From assembly GCA_012729455.1 (NCBI GenBank), contig JAAYDC010000005.1, forward strand, positions 1 through 64,000: 64,000 nt of DNA, written 5' to 3'. Source of the DNA: Chloroflexota bacterium. GTDB taxonomy: Bacteria; Chloroflexota; Anaerolineae; UBA1429. The position numbers were made by a program, and so were the translations under genes. Of this stretch, positions 16,642 through 25,829 are shown piece by piece (within the stretch, counting starts at the first letter, position 1; each line of letters starts with the position of its first letter). The notes under the pieces are model-generated. The model saw only the letters and a program-made list of their open reading frames with translations. It was not told where the DNA came from and searched no databases.

Positions 16642-18138
16642 ATGACTCAGCGTGTAACGGTAGTCCCGGCTGACCGGATTGGCACGATCAACCCCAACCT
16701 GTACGGCCATTTCAGCGAGCACCTCGGCACCTGTATCTACGAGGGCATCTGGGTGGGGGAGGATTCGGCTATTCCCAACCAGGCGGGCATCCGTCTGGAT
16801 GTGGTCAACGCCCTCAGGCGCATCCATCCGCCGGTGCTGCGCTGGCCGGGCGGTAACTTTGCCGACGACTATCACTGGCAAGATGGCATCGGTCCGCGCG
16901 ATCGTCGCCCCACCAGGCTGAACCTGTGGTGGGATGCCGTCGAACCCAACCAGTTCGGCACCCACGAGTTCATCACCTTTTGCCGTATGATCGGCGCACA
17001 ACCTTACCTGTGCGGCAACGTCGGTTCCGGGTCGCCGCGTGAGCTGCGCGAATGGGTCGAATACTGCAATTATGGCGGTGATACCACCCTGACGCGCACA
17101 CGTGCCGCTAATGGTTCGCCCGAGCCCTTTGGCGTACGCTACTGGGGGGTCGGCAACGAGAACTGGGCTGCGGGCGGATCGTTCGAGGGCGGAGATTATG
17201 CCGTCGAGTACAAGCGCTTTGCCACTTTTCTACAGGATATCGGCAAGGTACCGCTGACGCTGATTGCCTGCGGCGCCTATGGCTCCGATACCAGCTGGAC
17301 GCGCAGCTTTTTTGAAAAGTACACGCGCACGCCCTTTCCCGGGGTACCCCGGCTGCACGGATTTGGGGTGCACTATTACTGCGGCACCGCCGGCAACGCC
17401 ATCGAATACACTACCGACCAGTGGTACCAATTGCTGGCGGCCGGCGCCGAGATCGAAAAGGTGGTCACTATCCAGCGCGCGGCTATGGATGCCTACGACC
17501 CGCAGCGCAAGATCGGCTTGATCATTGACGAGTGGGGTGCCTGGCATCCTACCGATGAGGCTCACCATCGCGCGCACCTTTGGCAGCAGAACACGATGCG
17601 CGACGCGCTCATCGCTGCGCAGACGCTGGATACCTTTAACCGGCACGCCGACAAAGTCGTGATGTCCAACATCGCTCAGATGATCAACGTGCTGCAGTCT
17701 ATGATCTTGACAGATGGGCCGCGCATGCTTACTACGCCCACTTACCACGTCTATGACCTGTATCAGGCGCATCAGGGCGGACAGGCGCTGCGGCTGGTTT
17801 GCGAGGGCGACATGATCAGCTACTGCAACAAACAGGGCGAGGACGCCGAGTTGGCGCAGCTGAGCGGATCGGCATCGCTGAAGGGCGATATGCTCACCAT
17901 CAGCCTGGTGAACGCTTCCGCTGAGGCTGGCTGCACGGTGGCTCTCAATTGTGTGGGCGGAGAGCTGATAGTTGAGGGTGCTCAGGTGTTGGCGTCGGGT
18001 GATATCCACGCCTACAACAGCTTTGATGCGCCGGATGCCGTCAAACCGCGGGCTTTGGCTGTAACACCGGTGGGTGATGCGATCGAGCTCGAGCTGCCGG
18101 CCGCATCTGTCGCACGCATCCAGGCCAAACTCGCCTGA
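16642..18138 (+). CDS. alpha-L-arabinofuranosidase, GH51
   Basis: A 498-residue intracellular enzyme releasing terminal arabinofuranose from arabino-oligosaccharides. The TIM barrel carries the acid/base glutamate in YWGVGNENW (E173) and the nucleophile in IIDEWGAW (E297). Other family hallmarks are GTINPNLYGHFSEHLG at the N-terminus and the RWPGGNFADDYHW strand. The C-terminal beta-sandwich ends in ELPAASVARI, as in typical family members. There is no signal peptide, so substrates must be imported, plausibly through an importer energised by the adjacent divergent UgpC-type ATPase. AAAGGAG lies just before ATG 16642. An MFS carrier follows 23 bp later. Confidence 0.93.
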   Translation: MTQRVTVVPADRIGTINPNLYGHFSEHLGTCIYEGIWVGEDSAIPNQAGIRLDVVNALRRIHPPVLRWPGGNFADDYHWQDGIGPRDRRPTRLNLWWDAVEPNQFGTHEFITFCRMIGAQPYLCGNVGSGSPRELREWVEYCNYGGDTTLTRTRAANGSPEPFGVRYWGVGNENWAAGGSFEGGDYAVEYKRFATFLQDIGKVPLTLIACGAYGSDTSWTRSFFEKYTRTPFPGVPRLHGFGVHYYCGTAGNAIEYTTDQWYQLLAAGAEIEKVVTIQRAAMDAYDPQRKIGLIIDEWGAWHPTDEAHHRAHLWQQNTMRDALIAAQTLDTFNRHADKVVMSNIAQMINVLQSMILTDGPRMLTTPTYHVYDLYQAHQGGQALRLVCEGDMISYCNKQGEDAELAQLSGSASLKGDMLTISLVNASAEAGCTVALNCVGGELIVEGAQVLASGDIHAYNSFDAPDAVKPRALAVTPVGDAIELELPAASVARIQAKLA

Positions 18139-18161
18139 GCCACGCTCAAGGTCATAGTGGG

Positions 18162-19511
18162 GTGGTGACGAACTGGGAGCGCCTGAAACGGCGTGTGCGT
18201 GACGAGTTTGTACAACCGTATCCGATCGAAGGCGCCTCACCCGACCAGCGCCGCAATATGCGCTGGTTGTGGTGGGATAGCCTCTTTGCCTGTATCAGCG
18301 TCGCCTTCTATGGCGATTTTGTCAACCTCTTTTTACTCCAGCTGGGTGCTAAAGATTTTCAGATCGGCCTGATCTCGTCGGCTACTTCCGCTGCAATGCT
18401 GTTGGGGCCGCTGGTGGGGACGTGGCTGGTCGAGCGTACCCGCAAGCGCAAACTATGGGTGATGCTGGGCTCTGCCTGGGGATTTCGCATCATCTTTTTC
18501 ATACTGGCTGGTTTACCGTTCATCCTGAACGGCGCGCCCATGGTAACGATCTTTATCGTGCTGTATTCGTTGCAGTCGTTTGCGACCTCGCTGGGCATGC
18601 CGGCCTGGAACTCTCTCTTGGGCGATATCGTGCCGTTGTCGCTGCGCGGGCGCTTCCTGGGCGCCACACTGACGCTCTCGTTCATCGCGCGCCTGGGAGT
18701 GGTACCGCTGGCTGGCATTATCGTACAGTCGCTTGGGAGCGTCGGCGGCTATCAGATGGTGTGGCTGTTGGCTGGCCTGACGGGCATGGTCGCCACCTAC
18801 TTTTATGGGCGCATCAAGGAGCCCACCTCACTCGAGGTCGAGTCGCACGGCATCCGCGACGCACTTTTGGGCAGTTTTACAGTTTTGGGACGCGATCGGC
18901 GCTTTTTTTACTTTTGTTTGGTCAGTTTTGTGTGGAACTTTGGCATAATGCTGGCTGGACCATACTTTAACGTCCACCAGGTACAGACGCTGGGGTTTTC
19001 CGTCACGACCATCACCTACATCCTGACGATTGCAGCGGTGGTGGCAGCCATCCTGGTGCGCTTCGCCGGCGGTCTGGTCGATCGTTACGGGCCCGTTAAA
19101 CTGATGCTCGTCTCGATGGCGATGATCCCGATCATCCCGCTGATGTGGCTGGCGGGCCGTACGCCGGTACATATCGGAATCATCCAGTGCCTGGCCGAGT
19201 TTGCCTGGTCGGGCTCGCGCGTAGCAGCGACCCCCTTGCTGCTGCTGCTCTCACCCGTGGAACAGCGTTCGCGCTATTTCGCAGCCTATAACACGATGGT
19301 GAGCTTGGCGCTGGTGCTGGGGCCTTTGCCGGCTGGCTGGATATACTCGAATTATGGGTTTTCCATCAACCTGGTGGTTTCGGCGGCTGGACGCGGCCTA
19401 GCTGCGATCCTCTTCGGGGTGCTGGTGTGGCGCGGCGGGTTGGGGCAACTCGGCGCGCAGCCCGTTACCAAACCCGACGCCGTTGAGCCCGATGCAGTTG
19501 CTGAACTATAG
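18162..19511 (+). CDS. MFS transporter
   Basis: A 449-residue membrane protein with about ten to twelve hydrophobic helices. Charged loops include VERTRKRKLW after the second helix and the equivalent RFAGGLVDRYGPVK loop in the second half, the usual MFS A-motif positions. GTG 18162 (or the GTG three bases later) is the likely start, with a G-rich region before it. It follows the arabinofuranosidase by 23 bp, so it may carry pentoses or oligosaccharides, but the sequence does not fix the substrate. The end overlaps the convergent metallo-hydrolase gene by 6 bp. Confidence 0.85.
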   Translation: MVTNWERLKRRVRDEFVQPYPIEGASPDQRRNMRWLWWDSLFACISVAFYGDFVNLFLLQLGAKDFQIGLISSATSAAMLLGPLVGTWLVERTRKRKLWVMLGSAWGFRIIFFILAGLPFILNGAPMVTIFIVLYSLQSFATSLGMPAWNSLLGDIVPLSLRGRFLGATLTLSFIARLGVVPLAGIIVQSLGSVGGYQMVWLLAGLTGMVATYFYGRIKEPTSLEVESHGIRDALLGSFTVLGRDRRFFYFCLVSFVWNFGIMLAGPYFNVHQVQTLGFSVTTITYILTIAAVVAAILVRFAGGLVDRYGPVKLMLVSMAMIPIIPLMWLAGRTPVHIGIIQCLAEFAWSGSRVAATPLLLLLSPVEQRSRYFAAYNTMVSLALVLGPLPAGWIYSNYGFSINLVVSAAGRGLAAILFGVLVWRGGLGQLGAQPVTKPDAVEPDAVAEL

Positions 19512-20300
19512 CTCAATCACCTGTCCGTCGTAGGCACAGCGTACCTGTGGCGGCAGGCTGGGATCTATCAGCTGATAGTCGATGTCGTGCGTCATGTGGG
19601 TAAAGAGCGCCCAGCGCGGCGCTATCAGCTCGACATAACGCAGGCTTTCCTCCAGCGAAAGGTGGCTGGAGTGTGGGCGCGACCGCAGACAGTTAATGAT
19701 CAGCAGGTCCAGTCCCTTGAGCAATTGTAGCGACGCTGCACCGATGTGGTGCACATCGGGCAGGTAAGCCACCGATCCAAGCCGATAGCCCTGGCATCCC
19801 TGCAGGTTGCCATGCTCAACCGGGATGGGCACAACCGGGAAGCCCGCCAGCTCAAAGGGCGCTTCAACCAGGTGTGGTGTAAGGCGTGGAATACCGCCGC
19901 CGACGTATTCAGGCGGGCTGAAGACATATTGAAAGGTCTCGCGCAGCGCCCCCAGGGTTTCGCTGGAGCCATAAATCGGCAACGGCGGGTCACCAGGCCA
20001 GGTGTACGAGCGGATATCCGGCAGTCCGTAGATATGATCAGCATGGCCGTGGGTATAGAGCACCGCATCGATATGCGTCACCTCGGTAGCCAGCATCTGA
20101 GTTCTGAAATCCTGCGAAGTGTCGATCAGCAGGGTATGGCCGTCGTTAACCACCAAAATCGAGCTGCGCGTGCGGCGATGGCGCGGGTTATCCACTGCCT
20201 TTAAACAGACCTGCTGCGGGCAGTTGCGGTAGCCCTGCCGCATACAGTCGATGGTCGGCACGCCGTGCGAGGTGCCAGTCCCGAGCATGGTAATGCGCAT
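19506..20300 (-). CDS. PhnP-like metallo-beta-lactamase-fold hydrolase
   Basis: A 264-residue protein of the metallo-beta-lactamase superfamily, closest in pattern to PhnP-type cyclic phosphodiesterases. It begins MRITMLGTGTSHGVP and has the metal motif THGHADH (H84, H86, D88, H89). Further probable ligands are H163 in PVEHGN, D181 in YLPDVHH, and the C-terminal FTHMTHD. The cysteine-containing insert near residues 19-32 parallels the zinc-binding insert of PhnP. PhnP opens ribosyl cyclic phosphates in phosphonate use. No other phn genes are nearby, so a general housekeeping phosphodiesterase role is as likely. Confidence 0.8.
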   Translation of the reverse strand: MRITMLGTGTSHGVPTIDCMRQGYRNCPQQVCLKAVDNPRHRRTRSSILVVNDGHTLLIDTSQDFRTQMLATEVTHIDAVLYTHGHADHIYGLPDIRSYTWPGDPPLPIYGSSETLGALRETFQYVFSPPEYVGGGIPRLTPHLVEAPFELAGFPVVPIPVEHGNLQGCQGYRLGSVAYLPDVHHIGAASLQLLKGLDLLIINCLRSRPHSSHLSLEESLRYVELIAPRWALFTHMTHDIDYQLIDPSLPPQVRCAYDGQVIEL

Positions 20301-20359
20301 GGTTTGTTTTATCCCTGTCGATGTGATACAAAATACTCAAACGATAGTGGAGGCATATT

Positions 20360-20872
20360 GTGGAGTATAGTCAGGTCATCACCGAGCGCTATAGTGTACG
20401 CGCTTATAAAGATCGAGACATCGAACCCAACAAACTCGAGCGCATTTTGGAGGCCTTTACAGCGGCGCCTACGGCCGCCAACCGCCAGCCGATCGCGCTG
20501 ATCGTCGTCAAGACAGAGGGCCGCGAGCAGGAACTCAAGCGCATCTATCGCGCCGACTGGTTTGCCAGCCAGCCACCCTATGTGCTGGTGGGCTGCACCA
20601 TCCCTGAGAAGGCCTGGGTGCGTCAGGATGGCCACAACTATGCCGATGTCGACCTCGCGATTGCCTTTGACCATCTGGTGCTGGCCGCGACAGCCGAAGG
20701 CCTGGGTACCTGCTGGATCGGTGCCTTTGATAAAGAGGCCGCCAAAGAAGTGCTGGGCTTGCCCGAGGGCGTCGAAGCGCTGGTGATGACCCCGCTGGGT
20801 TACCCGGCGGATGCCAAGCGTCCGCGCCTGCGTAAAAAGGTCGAGCAGCTCGTTCACCGCGAACGCTGGTAG
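20360..20872 (+). CDS. nitroreductase-family flavoprotein
   Basis: A 170-residue NAD(P)H/FMN oxidoreductase of the nitroreductase fold. The N-terminal ITERYSVRAYKDRDI motif binds the FMN phosphate. AAPTAANRQP and the C-terminal GLGTCWIGAFD and VMTPLGYPAD motifs complete the flavin site. Length is normal for the short members. GTG 20360 is the start, with GGAGG 8 bases upstream. The natural substrate cannot be deduced. It ends 4 bp before the convergent selB gene. Confidence 0.9.
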   Translation: MEYSQVITERYSVRAYKDRDIEPNKLERILEAFTAAPTAANRQPIALIVVKTEGREQELKRIYRADWFASQPPYVLVGCTIPEKAWVRQDGHNYADVDLAIAFDHLVLAATAEGLGTCWIGAFDKEAAKEVLGLPEGVEALVMTPLGYPADAKRPRLRKKVEQLVHRERW

Positions 20873-20875
20873 CCC

Positions 20876-22777
20876 TTAACGCTGCCGCAGCACCCGCACA
20901 TCGCCGAGGCGTTTGGTGATGCCGCGGCTGTCGAGATCCTCCAGCAGTGCCAGCGCATATTTGCGGCTGGTCCCTAGGAGGTCGCGCGCCTCAGAAGCCG
21001 CCAGGTTGGTGTGCTCGCGCAGGTGGGCAACCAACCGTTCGGTCATCTCGTGGTAGCCCGCGGCGCTGAACAGCACATTATCGCCGATGCGCACCAGCTG
21101 GCCATCGTGGATCAGGTAAGCGAGCAGTTCGGGCGAGGCGATTGCTTCCATCTCACTGGTACTGGGCGGGGTGCTACCGGCAGCCTCAAAAGCCTGCATC
21201 ACCCGGCGGGCAACCATCTCGTTTACAGGAGAGAGGGTCGGGCGCCAACTACTCTGGCGCACCAGGTTGCTTTCCACCACGATCAGCCCCTGAGAAACGG
21301 CAAATTCCAGCACCTGGTTGCGGTAGGCGGCCGGCAGCTTGAGCCGGTTGGTGACCTCTTCGCGCGGCACGCCCCAGGAAAGCGGCGCGCTGCGTTCCTG
21401 CTCACTCAACAATGTCAAGAGGGAATCTGCCAGCTGGTGCCAGCCGCCGATGGTCATAAAAGGCTGGTTGGGGCGCACGACAGGCGTGTCGCCTCCGGCA
21501 AGCGCTACGACCTGACCATCGCTCACCAGACTGGCCAGGGTTTGCTCGATGTCGCCGGCATCTAACCCGCTTAGCTGAGAGAGCGTTTTGGCATCGCCGA
21601 TCCAGGCGCGCTGCAAAGCCTGCAGCAGCAGGTCTTCCGGCGTGCCGCGCAGCAGAGCCTCGAGATGGGCAATCACCTGAGCATCAAAACGCCGATAACG
21701 GCGCGCAGGGTGGGGCTGCACGATGCTGCCGCCCGCCAGGGTGCGGTTGTGAGCTGCCGAACGGAGGATGTAGCGGTCGGCGCGCATAAGCGCGACCGGA
21801 CGATCCAGCCGCAATTGGACCCAACCCTCACCGCCCGGCGGAATCACCTCATCGTTAAGCAACCTCACGTGGCAGGTAACCTGGCTGGTACCGCTGTGGA
21901 ACTCGAGCTCGTCGTTGTGCTCAAGCGGTGCCGGCGCATCGGCCAGCAACCTCAGGCGGGCATCCACCAGCTTGGTCGCTTTCAGCCAACCGGGCCTGGC
22001 AAGCACCTGGCCGCGGCTGATCTGGCTGGGCTCGAGGTTGGCCAGGTTAGCTGCCACACGCGTGCCGGGTAGGGCGGACTGCTCTTTGGTTTTGTGGGTT
22101 TGCAGGTTGCGGATGCGCGAACGCAGGGTACCGGGCACCAACTCGATCTCGTCACCGACTTGCAGGCGGCCATCGAGCAGGGTGCCGGTGACCACGGTGC
22201 CAAAACCAGTGATGCTAAAGGCACGATCGATCGGCAGCCGCGCGCGGCCTACATCAACACGCGGTTCGGTCATATCCAGCATACGGTCGAGCTCATTTTT
22301 TAGCGCGTCCAAGCCTGTGCCCTTGATAGCCGAGACGGGGATGATCTCTGCGTTGGCAAGGCTGGTCGGTTGGAGCGCCTCGCGCACCTCCTCCTGGACG
22401 AGGGCCAGCCAGTCGGGGTCGGCCACCAGGTCGGCTTTAGTGAGCGCTACCACCCCTTGGCGGATTTGCAGCAGATCCAGGATGGCGAGGTGCTCGCGCG
22501 TCTGCGGCATAACGGCCTCATCGGCGGCCACTACCAGCATGGCCAGGTCAATCCCGCCGATGCCCGCCAGCATGTTATGGATGAAATCCTCATGGCCGGG
22601 CACATCCACAATGCTGACTTGGCGTCCACTCGGGAGAGTGAACCAGGCAAAACCCAGGTCGAGCGTCATCTGGCGCTCTTGTTCTTCACGCAGGCGGTCG
22701 GGATTGATGCCCGTCAGCGCCTGCACCAGAGTCGATTTACCATGATCGACATGCCCGGCCGTGCCGATCACAAACAT
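20876..22777 (-). CDS. selB: selenocysteine-specific translation elongation factor SelB
   Basis: A 633-residue GTPase that delivers Sec-tRNA to UGA codons marked by a SECIS hairpin. The GTPase domain starts GTAGHVDHGKST and contains the SelB-characteristic ALTGINPDRLREEQERQMTLDLGFAW switch I, DVPGHEDF (G3) and TKADL (G4). EF-Tu-like domains II/III follow, then about 250 residues of winged-helix repeats that bind SECIS RNA, ending in LGTSRKYALALLEDLDSRGITKR. Length is normal. The start lies 2 bp after the stop of the coiled-coil gene, so it is the last gene of a three-gene unit. I see no selA, selD or tRNA-Sec in this window. Confidence 0.95.
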   Translation of the reverse strand: MFVIGTAGHVDHGKSTLVQALTGINPDRLREEQERQMTLDLGFAWFTLPSGRQVSIVDVPGHEDFIHNMLAGIGGIDLAMLVVAADEAVMPQTREHLAILDLLQIRQGVVALTKADLVADPDWLALVQEEVREALQPTSLANAEIIPVSAIKGTGLDALKNELDRMLDMTEPRVDVGRARLPIDRAFSITGFGTVVTGTLLDGRLQVGDEIELVPGTLRSRIRNLQTHKTKEQSALPGTRVAANLANLEPSQISRGQVLARPGWLKATKLVDARLRLLADAPAPLEHNDELEFHSGTSQVTCHVRLLNDEVIPPGGEGWVQLRLDRPVALMRADRYILRSAAHNRTLAGGSIVQPHPARRYRRFDAQVIAHLEALLRGTPEDLLLQALQRAWIGDAKTLSQLSGLDAGDIEQTLASLVSDGQVVALAGGDTPVVRPNQPFMTIGGWHQLADSLLTLLSEQERSAPLSWGVPREEVTNRLKLPAAYRNQVLEFAVSQGLIVVESNLVRQSSWRPTLSPVNEMVARRVMQAFEAAGSTPPSTSEMEAIASPELLAYLIHDGQLVRIGDNVLFSAAGYHEMTERLVAHLREHTNLAASEARDLLGTSRKYALALLEDLDSRGITKRLGDVRVLRQR

Positions 22778-22779
22778 GC

Positions 22780-24033
22780 TTAGCCGACCTCTTCACCCAG
22801 CATGCCGTGCATGTTGGCTACTAGCTCCTGAAAGACCTTGGCTTGCTGCTTCATCGAGAGCAGCTGGGCGCGCCGCACCTGGGTGAGCTCATTGGAAAAG
22901 TTGGCTTGTAACGACTTGATGTGTTCGATTATCTCGTTGGTATCATTCAGGGTATCTTGCTTGAACTGCTCAAGCTCGGTCAGGCGCTGACCGAGGGCCA
23001 CGTCGATCTCGTCCTGCGCTGCGCTGGCCTTTTCACGGCGGTCGCTTTCCTGCGCCCAACGGCGGTCCCACTCGGAGCGCCATTCGCGGAACTCGCGGCG
23101 TAGCTGTTCTTCGCCCAGACGTTGTGCCTGACGCAACTGGTCCTGCTGCTGGCTGACCTGCTGGGCGATCTCTTGCACATCGCGCAAGACACGCCGGTTG
23201 CGTTCATGCTGGTCGGTAAAGTAGCGCAGCTGTTCAGCCCACTGCTCTAGCTGGTGGGCAAAGCCCTCCAGCCGGCGCGATGACTCGGCGATCACCTGCG
23301 AGCGGTCACGGTCGTTGCGGCGCTGGGTCTCGAGCATCTCATCCTGCTTACGGTTGACCTCGGCACGTACCGTCTGCAACTCGTTAATCTGCTGCTCGAT
23401 ACGAGAAGTGCTGGTCTCTAGCAGCAGTGTGCGCGCCTGCAGCTCCTGGCGCAGCTTGTTGGCGGCTTCAAGGTCGCCTTCGAGTTGAGCAACCTGCACC
23501 ATCATCTGTTCGTTGTGGTCGGTGACCTGCTTGAACCTGTCTTCGCGCGAGGTGTCGCGCTTGACGAGTTCCTCAATCTGCTGGGTGGCGCGCATGATCA
23601 GCTCGTTGAGGCGACGATCCTCGGTCTGGCGGGCAGCTAGGCTCTGCTCGAGCGGCTCAAAGCGCAGCATCTCACCCTGCAGCTCCTGGATCACACGCAG
23701 ATCCTGCTCGCGTTCGGCCTGGCGGTTGCGGATAAAATCCGCCTCGCTCTTTTGGCGCTCCTGGCGGATTTCAGCCAGGCTCACGCTCATCTGGTCGCGC
23801 GTGTAGCGCAGTGACTCCTCGACCTCGGCGATATGCGTCAGCCCGGCCTGTGTCTTGGCCAGACGGTCTTCGAGCACGACGATACGCTGCACCTGGTCGG
23901 CTATGGTGATCTGCTGTTTATCGACCAGCTCCTGCAGCTCGCTGATGGTAGCACGCTGACGGCGCAGTTCCTCATCCAGCCAGCCGGTGTTGGGGTTGGT
24001 CGACTCAGTTGCCGAATTTAGTTGGTTAGTCAT
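22780..24033 (-). CDS. long coiled-coil protein, unknown
   Basis: A 417-residue protein that is almost entirely predicted coiled coil. It is rich in Glu, Gln, Arg and Leu with heptad-like spacing from about residue 25 to 400, and has no signal peptide or membrane helix. It resembles structural or scaffold proteins of the SMC-arm type rather than an enzyme. No motif reveals a function. I chose ATG 24033, preceded by GAGAGAGAAG, over an in-frame TTG 24 bases upstream. It lies 16 bp after the L,D-transpeptidase gene and 2 bp before selB, so the three are very likely co-transcribed. Confidence 0.75.
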   Translation of the reverse strand: MTNQLNSATESTNPNTGWLDEELRRQRATISELQELVDKQQITIADQVQRIVVLEDRLAKTQAGLTHIAEVEESLRYTRDQMSVSLAEIRQERQKSEADFIRNRQAEREQDLRVIQELQGEMLRFEPLEQSLAARQTEDRRLNELIMRATQQIEELVKRDTSREDRFKQVTDHNEQMMVQVAQLEGDLEAANKLRQELQARTLLLETSTSRIEQQINELQTVRAEVNRKQDEMLETQRRNDRDRSQVIAESSRRLEGFAHQLEQWAEQLRYFTDQHERNRRVLRDVQEIAQQVSQQQDQLRQAQRLGEEQLRREFREWRSEWDRRWAQESDRREKASAAQDEIDVALGQRLTELEQFKQDTLNDTNEIIEHIKSLQANFSNELTQVRRAQLLSMKQQAKVFQELVANMHGMLGEEVG

Positions 24034-24049
24034 ACTTCTCTCTCTGTTG

Positions 24050-25555
24050 TTATTCAAGGATTAACACTACGGTGCCGACGTCGACCCAGTCAAAAAGCCA
24101 GTTGGCATCCGGAGTATCCATCACGATGCAGCCATATGAGCAAGCACTGCCCAAAGAATTGGCCCACATAACCTGTCGATCGTTGCGAAAGGGCAGAGCG
24201 TGAAAGCCGTTTTCGATGCCGTTGATCGGATCGTCGTTGGTATAGTACAAGCCGATCCACCAGGGCATCTGCAGCCCCCCCCACTGCGAGGCCAGCGCCA
24301 TCGGCAGCTTGTCGAGCACCTCGAATCGGCCGGTACGGGTAGGAGAGCCAGGTTTACCGGCACACATCGGCATAGTGCGGATGACGGCGTGGTTCTCATA
24401 GGCCCGCACGAGATGCTCGCTTAGGGAGACCTCGACGCGCCGTGGCGGAGTGATGGCGTCGTTGACCTCGATCATCACCTGCTGGGCTGCCGCATAGCTT
24501 GGGTCGATCTCCAGGGCGGCCTGCAGGGCATCATGCGCCTGCGTCCAGCACATGTCGGCCTGTTCGAGCTTGGCAAGGCCGAGATAGCCCTCCACCAGCA
24601 TGGCATCCGCATCGCGGTAATTGCTGCTGATCTTGCGCACACGGCTGAGCGAATAAACCACTTCGCGCCAGTCTTGCAGCTCAAAGGCCTGTTTGCCGCG
24701 CAGGTAGAGCGCCAGAGCACGGCGAGCCTCGTGCACCTCTGCATTGCCAGCATCCAGGCGGATAGCCTCATCAAAGGAAGCCTGGGCTTCCTCGAGGCGG
24801 TTGGCCGCCAACGCCACCTGGCCACGGCCCAAATAGGCGCGCGCCAATGCCTGGCGCGCCGTCATGTCATCCGGCGCGGCGATGCGTGCCAGTTCGAGTT
24901 CGGCAATGGCGCTATCCCAATCCTGCCCGGCAAGCAGCGTCTCGGCGCGTGCCAGATGCTCCTGCAGAGCCTGCGCGGGATCTGGCTGGCTGTCACTGGC
25001 GGGTAAGCGCGTAGGCAGCACCAGGGCTTCGACGCGCGTTGGACGCGCGCTCGAAAACGCGCCAGATAACCACAGGATCAGCAGAATACTGGCAAGTGCG
25101 ATCAGGCTCACCGAGAGCGCTGTCAAGCGCCAGCCTTGCACAAAGTTGCGGGTCTTTTCGAATAAGCGTGCCAGGGCGGAGCCCACGCCGGCACTCGAGC
25201 GTTTAACAGCCTTGACCGGTTCGATGGCGCGTTTCATCACCATCTGCGGCGCCACACGCTGTTTGAGCGGCGGAGGGGGCGGCTCGTCGATGGCATCCAG
25301 AGCGGCACGCACACGCGTGCTGTTCGGAAAGTAACGCTGTGCCTCGCGAAGCAACCGGAGGGACTCTTTCTTGTCAGCAGCGATCCACGACATCCACAGC
25401 CAGGCGTCTTCCGTCTCGGGAGCGGCGTGGATCACCTGTTGAAAGGCGGCACGCGCGCTCTCGTGACGCCCGGCCTTTGCCAGGCGAATGCCTTCTTCAA
25501 GCAACGCCTGCGCGACGGCGGCGGAAGGGTTGGCTTTAGGCGGCAGAGATGACAC
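24050..25555 (-). CDS. TPR-containing membrane L,D-transpeptidase (YkuD domain)
   Basis: A 501-residue protein with an unusual layout. Cytoplasmic TPR-like helices come first (about 15-90), then a proline-rich hinge and one transmembrane helix (about 142-167). Extracellular TPR-like repeats follow (about 200-365), and a C-terminal YkuD domain carries the catalytic cysteine C476 in SACSYGCIVMD. YkuD enzymes form 3-3 peptidoglycan cross-links or attach proteins to the wall. The usual histidine in the SHGC motif is tyrosine here (SYGC), while YENHAVIRTMPMCAGKPGSPTRTG matches the domain's N-terminal strand. GTG 25555 follows GGGAGC. It is the first gene of the unit with the coiled-coil protein and selB. 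Confidence 0.82.
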   Translation of the reverse strand: MSSLPPKANPSAAVAQALLEEGIRLAKAGRHESARAAFQQVIHAAPETEDAWLWMSWIAADKKESLRLLREAQRYFPNSTRVRAALDAIDEPPPPPLKQRVAPQMVMKRAIEPVKAVKRSSAGVGSALARLFEKTRNFVQGWRLTALSVSLIALASILLILWLSGAFSSARPTRVEALVLPTRLPASDSQPDPAQALQEHLARAETLLAGQDWDSAIAELELARIAAPDDMTARQALARAYLGRGQVALAANRLEEAQASFDEAIRLDAGNAEVHEARRALALYLRGKQAFELQDWREVVYSLSRVRKISSNYRDADAMLVEGYLGLAKLEQADMCWTQAHDALQAALEIDPSYAAAQQVMIEVNDAITPPRRVEVSLSEHLVRAYENHAVIRTMPMCAGKPGSPTRTGRFEVLDKLPMALASQWGGLQMPWWIGLYYTNDDPINGIENGFHALPFRNDRQVMWANSLGSACSYGCIVMDTPDANWLFDWVDVGTVVLILE

Positions 25556-25584
25556 GCTGAGCTCCCATATAAGCTGATTAATCG

Positions 25585-25612
25585 ATTATAACGTATGACG
25601 CCGGAGGTGCAA
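25585..25612 (-). promoter_or_regulatory. promoter for the L,D-transpeptidase/coiled-coil/selB unit
   Basis: On the minus strand, TTGCAC (25612-25607), 16-bp spacer, consensus TATAAT (25590-25585), 30 bp before the GTG start at 25555. Confidence 0.65.
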
Positions 25613-25645
25613 GAAGCATTATCATCAGCTGGTGATAAGGATGGT

Positions 25646-25674
25646 TTGCCAAAGCTGCGGATGCCGCCTATAAT
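25646..25674 (+). promoter_or_regulatory. promoter for the small COX24-like gene
   Basis: TTGCCA (25646-25651), 17-bp spacer, consensus TATAAT (25669-25674), 43 bp ahead of ATG 25718. Confidence 0.75.
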
Positions 25675-25717
25675 AGCTCTCTGGCAACGTGGATATCCGT
25701 GGAGAGGAGGAACCTGA

Positions 25718-25810
25718 ATGGGCAGCGTTATCAAAAAGCGCCGCAAAAAGATTGCGCGCCACAAGTACCGCAAGAACCTGAAAAAGATGCGGTGGCAGCG
25801 TCGTAAGTAG
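25718..25810 (+). CDS. AURKAIP1/COX24-domain miniprotein (bS22/mS38-like ribosomal protein)
   Basis: A 30-residue, extremely basic protein beginning MGSVIKKRRKKIARHKYRKN, in which more than half the residues are Lys or Arg. This is the pattern of the AURKAIP1/COX24 domain, known as ribosomal protein mS38 in mitochondria and bS22 in mycobacterial small subunits, where it contacts 16S rRNA near the decoding region. GGAGAGGAGG sits directly upstream of the ATG, a consensus-like promoter lies 43 bp ahead and a hairpin follows. It therefore looks like a strongly expressed monocistronic gene, despite being below the usual size cutoff for gene callers. Function in this organism is inferred from the family. 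Confidence 0.85.
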   Translation: MGSVIKKRRKKIARHKYRKNLKKMRWQRRK

Positions 25811-25829
25811 GTTCCGGACCGCCTAGTGT

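Noticed and set aside
17230-18240. 336-residue minus-strand open frame opposite GH51
   Set aside because: Antisense to a gene with both catalytic glutamates; no supporting features.
20876-22777. Expectation of a nearby selenoprotein with in-frame TGA
   Set aside because: Neither frame-damaged gene is explained by a TGA recode: their breaks change frame, and no SECIS-like hairpin was recognised next to them.
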